A stretch of DNA of 64,000 nucleotides from Hankyongella ginsenosidimutans (GTDB lineage: Bacteria; Pseudomonadota; Alphaproteobacteria; Sphingomonadales; Sphingomonadaceae): assembly GCF_005144965.1 (NCBI RefSeq), contig NZ_CP039704.1, positions 1,844,001 through 1,908,000 on the forward strand, read 5' to 3'. The stretch's first letter is position 1; every line of letters begins with the position of its first letter. This document shows positions 50,756 through 61,874 of the stretch, one piece after another. Under the pieces are notes generated by a model that was not told the DNA's origin, ran no database searches, and was given only the letters and a program-made list of their open reading frames with translations. The translations under genes were made by a program, and so were the position numbers.

Positions 50756-52021
50756 CTAAGATATGGTGGTGTGGTAAAGAAACAAAGATGGCGAATGTCG
50801 CATGTTCGCCATCCCGACGAATTCCGCGTCAAGCTGCGCCGAAGCGGGCAGCAATGTCGCCAGAGCGTTGCCGCCGCCGCCCAGCGCCAGCAATTCTTCC
50901 CCGCCAGAGCGCCGGCAGGGCACAGCGGACACCGAACGGCATTGCAAGGCCACGCAAATCCGGCCACTGATCCAATGCGTTGCGCCAGCCGGCCTCGCCC
51001 AGCGCACGCACCACGCCGGGGCGGGCCTCGGTGATCGCAAACCGGCGGTCCCACAGCGCGTGCGCGCACGGTGTCGGCAGACTGTCAGCAATGCGGCCGG
51101 CCTCGCGCATGCAGAGCATTCCCGTGTCCGTCGGCTCCAGTTTCGCCCCGCCGCAGGTGGTGGCGGACTTGCGCGCGATTGCCGCAGCGACGTCTTCACG
51201 CGCAGGCACGGAGCCCGTGACGATTTCGAGTGCGCGTACCAGTGCTCGCAGGCGAATTTCCGGGAGCGGCGCGCCCGCAAGCGCAACCTGCATGGCGCCG
51301 CCGGGCAGCAGCGTCGCGTGGTGCTGCAGCCAGTGATCGGTTGCCGTATTCAGTTGCGCGTCGAGGTCGGCGAGGTGGCTGGCAGTGCGGGCGGCGGCGG
51401 CGGCGTCAAGCTCGGGCAGGTTCGCCAGCGCGGCGCGCCAGCGCACCCGCTCGAACTTCGGATCGTGGTTGGAAGGATCCGACACCCACGGCTGGCCGAT
51501 CGACTCCAGCCAGGCCTGGAGCGTTGCGCGGCGCAGCTCCAGCAGCGGCCGGGCGAGGGTCACCGCGGCATCAAGCGGCCGTAGCGCGCGGATGCCTGCC
51601 ATCCCGGCAAGGCCAGCACCGCGCGCCAGCCGCGCCAGCAGGGTCTCGGCCTGGTCGTCGGCCGTATGGCCGGTCAGGAGGACAGGCACTGCCTGCGCGC
51701 GGCACCAGGCCATCAAAGCATAGCCGCGCGCGCAGCCTCCTGAATGCCGGTCGCAGGGGCCGCATCCCAGCGCAGGATGTGATGCGGGATGCCGCGCATC
51801 GCCAGCCACCGCCCGACTTGCCAAGCCTCCTCGGCTGCCTCCCGGCGCAGGCCATGGTCGACGGTCAGCGCCGTCACGCGCCCCGGCAGCGCCGCATGCG
51901 CCAGCAGAACCAGCGCCAGGCTGTCCGAGCCACCGGATACAGCCACAGCCAGGTGTTCTGGCGGGGTCGGCAACAGCCGGCTCAGGGCATGTGCGAAGAC
52001 TGACGGCAGCCCGTCAGCCAC
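50756..52021 (-). CDS. tilS: tRNA(Ile)-lysidine synthase TilS (frameshifts)
   Basis: About 422 residues. PP-loop SGGSDSLALVL near residue 30, VDHGLRREAAEEA, LTGHTADDQAETLLARLARG and DPSNHDPKFERVRWR are family hallmarks. Shifts near 51725 and 50900. Converts C34 of the AUA-reading tRNA-Ile2 to lysidine, essential for decoding. Start overlaps the ybgF stop by 8 bp. Confidence 0.94.
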
Positions 52022-52882
52022 ATTTGGCGTCCTTGCGGGTGGCCTTCAGGTCGTTGGCAAGCCGCCCGCGCGCAATCGCCTTGTAGGCGACGTCAAGTTC
52101 GCCAAGGGACCGGCAGGCAAGATCCGGCTGGCCACGTGCGACCAGTGACTTGCCCAGCCAGAGCAAGGTGTCCGGTGCCCGCTCGCCCTTGGGGAATTTT
52201 TCATAGCCTTCGGCGAAGGCGAGCGCGGCTTCGTCGTATTTCTTCTGCACCATGTAGACGCGGCCAAGCCAATACTGGGCGTAGGACGCCCGGCGGGACG
52301 CTGGATTCGCCTTCACGAAACCGGCAAGAGCCTGCTCTGCCTTGGGATAATCCTTGGCCTCGACGAAGTTGTAAGCCTCCAGATAGGCGGCCTCGATGGC
52401 GTCTGCGCTCTTTTCGGTGTGGCTGCCTTCGCGGTGTCCGTATCAAGGGTCCCTGCATTGGCGGTCGCCGGCACCGCCGGGTCGGCCGTTGCAACCCCTG
52501 CAGGCTTGCCGCCTTCCAGCGCGTTGAGGCGGAATTCGGCGTCGCTCTTGAAGCGGGCAAGCCCGTCTTCCATCTGGCGCAGGCGGAAATTGGCCTGCTC
52601 GAGCTGGCCGGTCAGGGTCTGCAGGCGCACCTCAAGCGCATCCAGGCGCTCTTGCATGGCAAGCAGCGCGGAATTGTCCGGCAGCGCTGGCGCACTTTGG
52701 GGCGCTGCGGTCGTCGTTTCCGGCTCGAGGTAGGTCGGCGCGCCCTTGGGGAAGACTTTGCGTTGCAGGACCCGCAGGTCCTTCTCGATTTTCTCGATGC
52801 GTGTCGCGTCGTCCGTGGACTGGGCATGGGCCAGTGGCGCGAGCATCAGAGCGCAGAGGAATAGAAGGGCGATACGGCTCAT
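52014..52882 (-). CDS. cpoB: Tol-Pal system protein YbgF/CpoB (frameshift)
   Basis: About 289 residues: signal peptide (ALLFLCALMLAPLAHAQ), coiled-coil segment (LLAMQERLDALEVRLQTL) for trimerisation, Ala/Thr linker, then TPR repeats (VEAKDYPKAEQALAGFV, YAQYWLGRVYMVQKKYDEA). A shift near 52420 lies in the linker. Links Tol-Pal to peptidoglycan synthesis. Confidence 0.92.
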
Positions 52883-52961
52883 GGCTTACTCCTGTTGTAC
52901 ACAGTCTGCAGATCGCTCCCGCAAGTCCTGTCTTCCGTATCGGCAACCATCCACCAATCAA

Positions 52962-52992
52962 ACGCCCCGACGCTGCGGGAGCATCGGGGCGT
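52962..52992 (-). terminator. Terminator downstream of pal
   Basis: ACGCCCCGA and TCGGGGCGT around a 13-base loop, followed on the minus strand by TTTGATT; sits in the 133-bp pal-ybgF gap and could attenuate transcription. Confidence 0.6.
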
Positions 52993-53015
52993 GAAGATTG
53001 GCGGCGATTGCGGCG

Positions 53016-53576
53016 TTAGCTGTTCGGATTGTCCAGAACGGCGACGCCACGACGGTTCTGCGACCAGGCTTCTTCATTGGACTCGGCGACTTCCGGGCGC
53101 TCCTTGCCATAGGAAATCGTCTTCAGGCGGTCGGCCGGAACGCCGGCGCTCACCAGGAAGCTCTTGACGGCCGTCGCACGACGCTCACCGAGCGCCAGGT
53201 TGTATTCGCGGGTGCCGCGCTCGTCGCAGTGGCCTTCGATGGTCACCGTGATGCTGCCGTACTTCTTCAGCCATTCGGCCTGCTTGGCCAACGTTGCGCG
53301 CGCAGTGTCGCCCAGGGCGTAGCTGTCGTATTCGAAGAATACGCGGTCAGCGCCAGCGGTCTCGATGAAGTCCTTGAGGCTGCCGGGCGTCGTCGAGGCG
53401 GTGACCGGCGGCGGGGGCGGCGGAGTCGGGGTCGGGGCGACTTGCTGGGTCGGTGCCGGCGGCGGCGGCGGCGCGGGCGGCAGCTCTTCCTTCTTGGAGC
53501 AGGCGGCGAGCAATGCGACGGCGCCGGCCAGAGCCGTCATCCGTGCAATGCGCAGAGAAGTGTGCGACGTAGCCAT
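53016..53576 (-). CDS. pal: Peptidoglycan-associated lipoprotein Pal
   Basis: 186 residues, intact. Signal peptide with lipobox LLAAC (Cys26), a Pro-rich linker ([16 protein letters not shown]), then an OmpA-like domain with VFFEYDSYALG, EGHCDERGTREYNLALGERRA and the Asp/Arg that bind meso-diaminopimelate. Outer membrane partner of TolB and TolA. Confidence 0.97.
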   Translation of the reverse strand: MATSHTSLRIARMTALAGAVALLAACSKKEELPPAPPPPPAPTQQVAPTPTPPPPPPVTASTTPGSLKDFIETAGADRVFFEYDSYALGDTARATLAKQAEWLKKYGSITVTIEGHCDERGTREYNLALGERRATAVKSFLVSAGVPADRLKTISYGKERPEVAESNEEAWSQNRRGVAVLDNPNS

Positions 53577-53696
53577 GGGTCTCTCCGTCTCTAACGCTGA
53601 AAATCAAGATAAACTGTGGCCCAATATAAAGTTTCATCGCAGCAGGTCAAGACAAGGCTTGATTGCAGATGAGACTATTTATTGTGCAGTCTGCTG

Positions 53697-55086
53697 TCAC
53701 GGCAGCAACGGCGACCAGTTCGGGTCGGAGGAATCCGTCGGCGTCGGGATACGGCGCTCGTTCACGCCGGTCAGGTCGATGGCATAGACCGCCACGCCGC
53801 CGTCGGTGCGCGCGGTCGAGCGTTGCGTGCGGAAAAGGTAATGACCCGGCCGTTCGGCGACCAGGCCGGCGCTTCGTCCTGCCAGCTGTCGGTCAGCAGG
53901 CGCTCGCCGGAGCCATCCGGGCGCATGACACCGATCCGCAGCTTGCCGTTGGCGATCTTGGTGAAGGCGATCAGGTCGCCGCGCGGCGACCAGACCGGCG
54001 AACCGTAGCGGGCACGCGGGTTTGCCGTGTCGAAGGAGATGCGCTGCGCACCGCTGCCGTCCGCGTTCATCACATAGAGCTGCTGCGAGCCGCCGCGGTT
54101 GGACTCGAACACGATGCGCTGTCCATCCGGGGAAAAACTCGGCGAAGTGTCGATCGACGGCTGGTTGGTGATCCGGCGCGTCTGTTTGCTGGCGAGATCG
54201 AGGATGTAGATGTCGGAGTCGCCGTTTTCGGAGAGGGTCAGGGCAATGCTGCGGCCGTCCGGTGCGTAGCGCGGCGCAAAGCTCATGTTCGGGAAGCGGC
54301 CGAGCAATTCCTGCCTGCGAGTGGTCAGATCATAGCGGAACACCCGTGGTGTCGCGCCGAATGCGAGGTAGCTGAGGGACCCGCCGTCCGGCGCGAAGCG
54401 CGGGTCAGCGCCAGGTTCTGGCCGGTCGTCAGATATTCGATGTTGGCGCCGTCCTGGTCCATGATCGCCAGACGCTTGACCCGGTTCTTCCGCGGCCCGG
54501 TTTCGGCAATGTAGGCGATGCGGGTGTCGAAATACCCGCTGTCGCCGGTCAACTGCGTATAGATCTTGTCGGCGCATTTATGGGCGGCGCGACGCCATTG
54601 CTTTGGCGTCGCGATCGTGACCGAGTGCTGCAGAAGCCCTTCTTCCGAAAACACATCGAACAGGTAGCAACCGACCGCCATGCTGCCGTCCGCGTTGAGC
54701 TTGGCATAACCGGTCACCAGCGCTTGTGCGGCGATCGTGCGCCAGGACGCATAGTCCGGGGTGGCGAAGTTTTCCGCCGTCACGGTCGTGGTGAAGGCGG
54801 CCTTGTCCAGCGGGCGAAACAGGCCGGAATTCTTGAGGTCATCGCTCAGCACCTGGGAGATGCGGGTCGAGAGGGTTTGCAGCGCGCCATCCGGCGTCGC
54901 CTGCGGGTTGCTGGCGACAAACTCCGGGATGGCGATCGGCAGCGGCTGCACCGACCCGCCGGTGATGTCGATGCGGATGACGGCCCCAGCCGGTGTTGCT
55001 GCGAGGGTTCCCAAGGCGAGAAGGCAGGGCAGGGCCAGGCGACGAAGCAGATGAATCACGGTCGGTCCTTTCGTCAGCGCGATCAT
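53697..55086 (-). CDS. tolB: Tol-Pal periplasmic protein TolB (frameshifts)
   Basis: About 463 residues: signal peptide (CLLALGTLAATPAGA), N-terminal domain (PLPIAIPEF..., SDDLKNSGLFRPLD) and a six-bladed propeller with repeated FSPDGQRIVFESNR and WSPRGDLIAFTK motifs. Shifts near 54405 and 53825. ATG at 55086; a GTG 24 bases inside is an alternative. Confidence 0.94.
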
Positions 55087-55095
55087 GCGTATGAA

Positions 55096-55868
55096 TCACA
55101 ACAGGCGCGAGGGGTCAAAGTTCAATTCGAAATCCTGGTTCGCCCAGATCGCGCGGAACTCCTGCGGCAGCTCGTAAGGCGCGCACTGGATGACCGCGCG
55201 CAGGGTGGCGCGGGCGAGGGCATCGGCGAACGCGGCATTGGCCGGGGTGACGCCGCTGCGTCCGACGATCCTGGGGCCATCGACGATCTGGCCGGCGTCG
55301 TTCAGGCGGAACTGCACCTGTACGGTGATCTTCTTGACGTCGGCGCCGCCCGATGGCGGGTTGAAGCAGGCGGACACCTTGGCATCCATCAACTGCTGCA
55401 GCGTGATGGTCGCGCGGGTGTCGCGGATCGCGGTCTTCGCGATATCCCGCTTCAGGTCCTTGGCCAGCTCGGACACGTTGAGCCGCTTGCGGTCCGCCTC
55501 CTGAAGGCTTTTATCGACCAGATTTTCCAGCTTCTGGTCCAGCGCCTTGTCGCGTTCGGGTTTTTCGGCTCCGGTTTTTGGGCTCGGGCTTGGGTTCGGG
55601 TTCCGGCGCGGGCGCCGGTTCCGGCGGCGTCGGTTCGGGAGCGATTTCCGGCTCGGGTTCGGCTTGCGCGGTTTCGCGCGGCGCGGCCTTCGTGGAGGGT
55701 TCCGGCTCCTCGGTGACGCGCTGCACCTCGCTCAAATCGACGATCTCGACCGGCACGGGGATTGAGATCGGGCAGGGATGGCGGGAGCGTGCTGTGTGCG
55801 AACAGCAGGGCCGCCAACAGGGCTCCATGTCCGAGAATCGAGATTGTCCAGCCGCGCGCCAGAGCCAT
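55096..55868 (-). CDS. tolA: Energy transducer TolA (frameshifts)
   Basis: About 257 residues: transmembrane start (TISILGHGALLAALLFAHS), Pro/Glu/Lys-rich domain II (PEPEIAPEPTPPEPAPAPEP) and a C-terminal binding domain (CFNPPSGGADVKKITVQVQF). Shifts near 55780 and 55565, the latter in repetitive sequence. Connects TolQR with Pal. Confidence 0.88.
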
Positions 55869-55873
55869 GAGCG

Positions 55874-56338
55874 TCAGCGTTCCGTTTTGGACATGTGCTG
55901 GTCTGAGACCAGGGCGACTTTCTTGAACCCGGCGGCGTTGATCTCGCCGACGACCTCGATCACCCGCCCGTAACCCAGCGCCTTGTCGGCGCGCACGTAG
56001 ATGCGTGGTTCGTCGCCGCGCGCTTCCACGATGGCGCTAAGCTTCGGGGCCAGTTCGTCCAGTGGCACTTCCAGCTTGTCGACGTACACCCGGCCGCCCT
56101 GGTCCAGTGTGATCTGAACCGGCGCATTGTCCTCCGGCAGCGACTTTGCCCGCGAATCCGGCAGATCGATGGGCACGCCGCTCACCAGCAGGGGCGCTGC
56201 CACCATGAAGATAATGAGCAGGACCAGCATGACGTCGACCATCGGCGTCACGTTGATCTCGGCCATCGGCGGGCGGCGCCAGCGGCCGCTGAACCGGCTG
56301 CCGCCGCCGGGGCCGCCAGTCTGGAACGACATGCCCAT
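55874..56338 (-). CDS. tolR: TolR/ExbD-family proton-channel protein
   Basis: 154 residues, intact. MAEINVTPMVDVMLVLLIIFMV contains the functional Asp in the single membrane helix; the periplasmic part follows (VYVDKLEVPLDELAPKL). ATG at 56338 or 56332. Works with TolQ to couple the proton gradient to TolA. Confidence 0.96.
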   Translation of the reverse strand: MGMSFQTGGPGGGSRFSGRWRRPPMAEINVTPMVDVMLVLLIIFMVAAPLLVSGVPIDLPDSRAKSLPEDNAPVQITLDQGGRVYVDKLEVPLDELAPKLSAIVEARGDEPRIYVRADKALGYGRVIEVVGEINAAGFKKVALVSDQHMSKTER

Positions 56339-56340
56339 GG

Positions 56341-57039
56341 TCAGGCCGCCTTTTCGTCAAGCTGACGCGAGAACAGCGCCTGGAATTCCTCGGCGAAGTT
56401 GGACAGGCGGCTGCCATAGCGGCCAACATCCGCCTGCAGCTTGTTGTAGCCGATCAGCGCCGGGATGGCAGCGGCCAGCCCGATCGCGGTCGCAAACAGG
56501 GCCTCGGCGATGCCGGGGGCGACGACGGCGAGTGTCGTGTTCTGGGTCTGCGCGATCGCCGTGAAGGAGCGCATGATGCCCCAGACGGTGCCGAACAGCC
56601 CGATGAACGGGGCGGAGGATGCAACGGTTGCCAGATAGGTCAGATGCGCTTCCAGCTTGTCCATCTCCCGCTCGAACGTGACCCGCATGACGCTGTGCAG
56701 GCGCTGGTTCAGGCTTTCCCGGTCCGGGCCCGCGTGCGGTCGAGCGGCGCCACTCGTCCATGGCCGCGACAAAGACCTCGGCATAGGGATGGTTCGCCTG
56801 CTTGTTGGCGTCGTAGAGGCGGTCCAGGGTGGTATTGGACCAGAAAGCTTTTCGAAGTCCGCCGCAAGGCGCTTCAGCCTGCCCAGCCGCAGCCCCTTGT
56901 CGATCATGATGGCCCATGCACCGATCGATGCGATCACCAGCCCGATCATGATGGTCTTCACCACGATGTCCGCCTGCAGGAACAACTCCCACGGGGAAAA
57001 TCCGGCAGCGGCTTGGGCAAGCGGCAATGTCGTCTCCAT
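56341..57039 (-). CDS. tolQ: TolQ/ExbB-family proton-channel protein (frameshifts)
   Basis: About 233 residues: first membrane helix (IVVKTIMIGLVIASIGAWAIMID), then GLFGTVWGIMRSF and IAEALFATAIGLAAAIPALIGYN, the conserved helices 2 and 3. Shifts near 56845 and 56745 in the cytoplasmic loop. Two bases upstream of tolR. Confidence 0.95.
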   Translation of the reverse strand: METTLPLAQAAAGFSPWELFLQADIVVKTIMIGLVIASIGAWAIMIDKGLRLGRLKRLAADFEKLSGPIPPWTASTTPTSRRTIPMPRSLSRPWTSGAARPHAGPDRESLNQRLHSVMRVTFEREMDKLEAHLTYLATVASSAPFIGLFGTVWGIMRSFTAIAQTQNTTLAVVAPGIAEALFATAIGLAAAIPALIGYNKLQADVGRYGSRLSNFAEEFQALFSRQLDEKAA

Positions 57040-57048
57040 ATGCGTCCT

Positions 57049-57530
57049 TTAATCCGTCGAAGTCTGCGCCGCGTCGAGCAGGGCGTCGAAACTGGCCCGC
57101 CACGCGGCAGGCTGGCGGCGCGGCCGCCCACCTGCGCCCAGATAGGCGACTGTCACCATGGCGTCCACGATAGTCTCCAGCGGTCGCAAAGGTTCCGCCA
57201 TGGCAACGCGCTCAACGGTTTGCTGCAGGCGGCAGGATGCGCCGCCGAGCTTGTCCACGCGGGTCGAGACTTTCAGGATATCGTCCAGCCGGGCGGGGAT
57301 AGAAAGCGCATCTCGACGGCCGTCACGGCGTAATAGCCGTGGTCCGCATCGGTGCGGCTGAGCGGTTCGCTGAGGTTGATGCCGAGGCAGCGCAGAAAAT
57401 CCGAGCGTCCCCGTTCCAGAAAGCGCAGGTAGTTGGCGTGATACACGACCCCGGTCGCATCCGTGTCCTCCGTGTAGACCCGGAAACAGACGCTGTGCCG
57501 ACCCCTGGTGATTTCGCCTGCACTGATCAT
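57049..57530 (-). CDS. ybgC: Tol-Pal-associated acyl-CoA thioesterase YbgC (frameshift)
   Basis: About 160 residues with the hot-dog fold: [29 protein letters not shown] holds the catalytic Asp (in shorter terms [12 protein letters not shown]), then [11 protein letters not shown] and [11 protein letters not shown]. Shift near 57295. Its ATG overlaps the ruvB stop by one base. Usual first gene of the tol operon. Confidence 0.94.
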
Positions 57531-58546
57531 CAGGCATCCAGCAGTGGCAGAACAGGGGTCGGCGGCTCTAGGCCGATGTGGGCAAAGCCGGACGGATTGA
57601 GCATGCGCCCCGGGCCGTGCGCGCCACGAAGCCGATCTGGATGAGATAGGGTTCAATCACTTCCTCGATGGTGTCGCGCGGTTCGGACAAGGCGGCAGCC
57701 AGCGTTTCAACGCCGACCGGCCCGCCCGCATAGTCCAGCCCGATACACTGCATGTAGCGGCGGTCGATGCGGTCCAGCCCGCGCTTGTCGACCTCCAGCC
57801 GGGACAACGCCGCATCCGCGAGTTCGATGCCAACCTCTTGCGCACCGGCCACAGCGGCGAAATCGCGCACACGGCGCAGCAGCCGCCCGGCGATGCGCGG
57901 GTGCCGCGGGCGCGGGTCGCGATTTCGCGGGCGCCGCTTGCACTGAGCGCCAGGTCAAGCACGCGCGCGGCGCGTGCCACCACCTGCTCCAGTTCGCCGA
58001 CCGTATAGAATTCCAGGCGCACCGGGATCCCGAAGCGGTCGCGCAGCGGGTTGGTGAGCAGGCCCGAGCGCGTGGTCGCGCCGACCAGCGTGAACGGCGG
58101 CAGATCGATGCGTACGGAGCGTGCGGACGGCCCTTCGCCGATCATGAGGTCAAGCTGCCGATCCTCCATCGCGGGGTACAGCACTTCCTCGACCTGCGGA
58201 TTGAGGCGGTGGATCTCGTCGATGAACAAGACGTCGCCGGCCTCCAGGTTGGTAAGCAAGGCCGCAAGGTCGCCAGCGCGGGCGATGATCGGGCCGGAGG
58301 TAGCACGGAAATTCACCCCATCTCGCGCGCGACGATCTGGGCCAGCGTGGTCTTGCCCAGCCCCGGCGGGCCGAACAGCAGCACATGATCCAGCGGTTCG
58401 CCGCGCGTGCGGGCCGCCTTGATGAACACCTCGAGGTTTTCCCGCGCGGCCTGCTGTCCGATGAATTCGGCCAGCCGCTGCGGGCGCAACTGGCTTTCCG
58501 GATGATCGTCCGGGCTGAGGTTCGGGCTAACGGGGCGCGTCTCCAT
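57530..58546 (-). CDS. ruvB: Holliday junction helicase RuvB (frameshifts)
   Basis: About 339 residues: Walker [10 protein letters not shown], Walker [12 protein letters not shown], sensor [19 protein letters not shown] with the arginine finger, winged-helix end ([15 protein letters not shown]). Shifts near 58318, 57898 and 57615. Motor of branch migration with RuvA. Confidence 0.95.
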
Positions 58547-58587
58547 GCCCCGTGTCTAGCGGCACGACGGCGCTTGCGGTAGCCCGT

Positions 58588-59256
58588 TTAGCGGCGGCGG
58601 CGCGCGATGCCCGCCAGCGCCAAGCCGGCACCGAGCACGATCAGCGACCCCGGCTCGGGGCTGGCACGGTGCGGTCGCCAGTCACCTGGATGGTATAACC
58701 GGTAAGTCCGCCGTGATCCTCGCGCAGGACCTGCAGGTAATTGACCCCGCTCAGGTCCGGCAGGGTGAAGCTGTACTCGTTGGCTGAAAATCCACCGGGG
58801 CGATCGCTCCGAATTGGTACTGCCCGTTCAGCCACACGAAGATGCCGTTGTCGACGCCCAGTGAAACGGTGATGTTGCTCAGGCCGGCGCCAGCGTTGAA
58901 TTCATAGACGATGGCGGTCTCGCTCCCCACGGCCCAAGTGCCGGGGATGGCGACCGGTGCTGCACTCCAGCCGCCGCCAGTTGGCGCGGACGTGCCGAGG
59001 AAGGTTGCAAAATCCGCCGGCGCTCCCGCCACGGCGAGATTGGGCGCGCTGGCATTCGGGATCAGGGGTCCCCGACGTTCGGAAACAGATTGAAGCCGGT
59101 GCTGGTGTCGGTCTGGCTGGCGAAAGCCGGGATTGTGGCCAGGTCGCCGAGTGAACTGGTATAATAGCCAAGCGTGCTGTCATTGATGATGACGGCTGCG
59201 TTCGCGCTCGCGATGGACGTGGAGGCAGCAAGCAGGGCGAGAATGGCAGTGCGCAT
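58588..59256 (-). CDS. PEP-CTERM sorting-signal protein (frameshifts)
   Basis: About 222 residues: signal peptide (AILALLAASTSIASANA), a beta-rich central domain (DFATFLGTSAPTGG, VSLGVDNGIFVWLNGQYQFG resembling a PA14-like or jelly-roll fold) and a C-terminus reading PAPEPGSLIVLGAGLALAG followed by IARRRR: PEP motif, membrane helix and basic cluster, the exosortase target. Shifts near 59068, 58795 and 58660. Placed between ruvA and ruvB; no exosortase in the window. Confidence 0.88.
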
Positions 59257-59423
59257 AAAAATTCCCTCAAACTATAGCCATCAGTAAAGCAATAAACACG
59301 CCAATAATTAAATAATTGTGATTGTATGCAGAACGCCGGGCCATCGCGGTCAGATCGAGGCACGGTGTAAAACATTCCGGCGCTTTTTATCCGCCGTTGC
59401 GGCTGCGTATCCAAAGGCGGAGC
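59257..59423. other. Intergenic gap between ruvA and the PEP-CTERM gene
   Basis: Contains an AT-rich stretch at 59290-59330 (AATAATTAAATAATTG) that could be the promoter of the PEP-CTERM gene, which is read to the left. This suggests that it does not simply share the ruv transcript. Confidence 0.4.
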
Positions 59424-60026
59424 TCAGCGGGTCAATTCCTTGAGCGCGGCGGGAATGACCCGGTCCAGCGGCGCATCATCGTCGAGCGCCTTGCGGGCAG
59501 CAGCGACGGCGCGCGCGGCTTCCGCCTGCTTGAAGCCGAGGTTGAGCAAGGCGGATACTGCATCGTCCGTCGTTCCTGCAACAGGCACCGACGCCGCCAT
59601 CACAGCGCCGAGGCTGACGCCGCTCGGCAGCGGTGCCTTGTCCTTGAGTTCGTTGACGATGCGTTGGGCCAGTTTCGGGCCGACGCCGCTGGCACGGGCG
59701 ACGCTCGCCTTGTCCTGCGTGGCGATCGCCTGTGCGAGGTCGTTCGGGGCCAGAACGCTCAGCACGCCGAGCGCCACCCGGCCGCCGACGCCCTGCACCG
59801 ATTGCAGCAGCCGGAACCAGCGCTGTTCGTCCGCGCTCGGGAAACCGTAGAGGGTGATCGCATCCTCCCGCACCTGGGTTTCGATGAACAGCCGCACGCG
59901 CTCGCCGGGTGCAAGCTGTGCAAGGGTGCGCACGGAGACTGCCACCAGATACCCGACGTCCTGCACGTCGAGCACCAGGGCTTCTTCCAGCAGGGCATCG
60001 ACGGTGCCGGTCAGCTTGGCGAACAT
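59424..60026 (-). CDS. ruvA: Holliday junction DNA-binding protein RuvA
   Basis: 200 residues, intact. [10 protein letters not shown] begins the OB fold, followed by helix-hairpin-helix motifs LLQSVQGVGGRVALGVLS and ARASGVGPKLAQRIVNELK, and domain III (AVSALLNLGFKQAEAARAV) that contacts RuvB. Start at 60026 chosen by family alignment; upstream in-frame codons overlap the acyltransferase. Confidence 0.95.
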   Translation of the reverse strand: MFAKLTGTVDALLEEALVLDVQDVGYLVAVSVRTLAQLAPGERVRLFIETQVREDAITLYGFPSADEQRWFRLLQSVQGVGGRVALGVLSVLAPNDLAQAIATQDKASVARASGVGPKLAQRIVNELKDKAPLPSGVSLGAVMAASVPVAGTTDDAVSALLNLGFKQAEAARAVAAARKALDDDAPLDRVIPAALKELTR

Positions 60027-61146
60027 TTGGCCAGTCCTTTCAGGGTCAGCAGCTTGAGCCACGCCTTCAGCGGCGCGCTGAGACGGGCGACGGCGAAGGT
60101 TGCGACCGCGACCAGCCCGTAGACCCAGGCGGCGCGCGGCCAGTCGCCGACCGCAAACGGTGCAACGGCGGCGGCGAAGACGGCAACCGGGAGATGCAGC
60201 GCATAAAGCTCGAACGTGTGATCGGCGACCGCGCGCATCGCCGCTCGGCCCGGTGGCGGCCGCCAGTGCACCGAGCGCACGGAGACACCCAGAACCAGCA
60301 GCGCCGTGGCGAGGCCGGCGGCATAGCGCGTTGCCAGTCCGGACGAGGTCCGCACATCCTGCGCCATGGCGTCACTCCAGACCAACTGCAGGTCGAGGGC
60401 GCGCAGGGGCGCGTCGAAATGGACGATCATCGCCAGCCCGAGCACCCCTGCCACCATCATCGGCCAGCCGAGCCACGCTGGCGTTTTGTGCGCAACCGCC
60501 AGACCAGCACCCCAGCAGCCAGATCGGCAGCAATGCTGCGATCTGCGGCCCGACCAGCACGAACCAGCCGAGCATGGCGAGGATGCGCGGTGCCCGCGCA
60601 GGAAAAACTGAATGCCGAAAAGACATAATAGGCGGCCTCGTAGGAGAGCGACCACATCGGTCCGTTCGAGCCAGGCCAGCCGCGAATGCCGTCAAACGGC
60701 CAGAATTCCTGGATCAGGGGCAGGGTGAGCAGATAGCGCAGGACGGCATCGTCGCGCACGTTGAAGGATGGGCTCGCGGCAATGGCGGTCTCATCGTAGA
60801 AATGGGGCGCTGCCTGCAGCCCGATCGCGTCCAGAAGCGCCGTCATCGCCAGTGCCGGCAGCACGACGGAATAGAGCCGGGCGATGCGGGCGGCGGCATA
60901 GTCGGCGGCCGAATGGCGGGGACTCGTGGTCGCGGCGATCACATAGCCGGACAGTACGAAGAACACCATCACTGCAACGTGCAGAAAGCCGCCCAACTGC
61001 CAGAGGTAGCCACCGGTCAGCCAGCCGGCCGCAAGATGCCCGAACATCACCGCCAGCGCTGCGCCAAACCGCAGAAGATCGAGGACGATCGACAGCGCCG
61101 GGTCTATTTTCTGCGCGTCCGCTGGCATGGTTTGTGTCGTGCTCAT
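60011..61146 (-). CDS. Acyltransferase-3 (OafA/NodX-like) membrane protein (frameshifts)
   Basis: About 378 residues, ten hydrophobic segments. The N-terminal helix has [17 protein letters not shown] with the proton-relay His, [12 protein letters not shown], and [15 protein letters not shown] is the family's WSLS-E motif. Shifts near 60605 and 60520. Such enzymes O-acetylate or succinylate polysaccharides. Its ATG overlaps the ruvC stop (ATGA) and its end overlaps the ruvA start by 16 bp, so it is embedded in the ruv operon. Confidence 0.9.
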
Positions 61147-61644
61147 CTGCTGCGCGCCCGAAGGTCTAATGTGCGGGCGGTGCGCAGATGCGCATGGGCG
61201 ATAGCGACGGCCAGCGCATCGGCGGCGTCGCCCGCCTTGACGTCACAGCCAGGCAGCAGGCGGCCGACCATGGCGTGGACCTGCGATTTGCCGGCGTGAC
61301 CGACACCGACCACGGCCTTTTCACCAGGTTCGGCGCATATTCGGCGACCGGCAGACCGCGCATGGCTGGTGCCAGCAGCACGACGCCGCGCGCCTGCCCG
61401 AGCTTCAGCGTCGATGCCGGGTTCTGGTTGACGAACGTTTCTTCGATGGCGGCCTCCATCGGGCGATGCGCTTCAAGGATGGCGCTCAGCCCGGCGAACA
61501 GTTGCGCTAGGCGGGTGGCCAGCGGATCGGTCGATGTCGTGGCCACCACGCCGTGCGCCAGATGGCGCAGGCGCGCCCCTTCCGCAGCGATGACACCCCA
61601 GCCGGTTTTTGCAGCCCTGGATCGAGGCCGATGACGATCGTCAT
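61143..61644 (-). CDS. ruvC: Holliday junction resolvase RuvC (frameshifts)
   Basis: About 167 residues. [12 protein letters not shown] holds the first catalytic Asp, [23 protein letters not shown] the Glu and base-specific loop, and [16 protein letters not shown] the C-terminal Asp pair. Shifts near 61605 (an A-run) and 61320. First gene of the long minus-strand run. Confidence 0.94.
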
Positions 61645-61874
61645 GGCGTGCAGCATCATTGTTTCCATATCGGCAAATCACTGGCGGAAAATTGCAGTGT
61701 AGTCATCCAGTCCAAGAACATCCATCTACGCGTCGGCGCCGGGCGAAACCCTCCGTCCGGCCACATGCCAGTTTATCGCCCAAGCGACGCGAATTCATGA
61801 CGAATGCATGGCGCAGCGGAAACAGGGCAACATCATGAACCGTATACAGGACATAGCACACCGGGAGAACGCGC

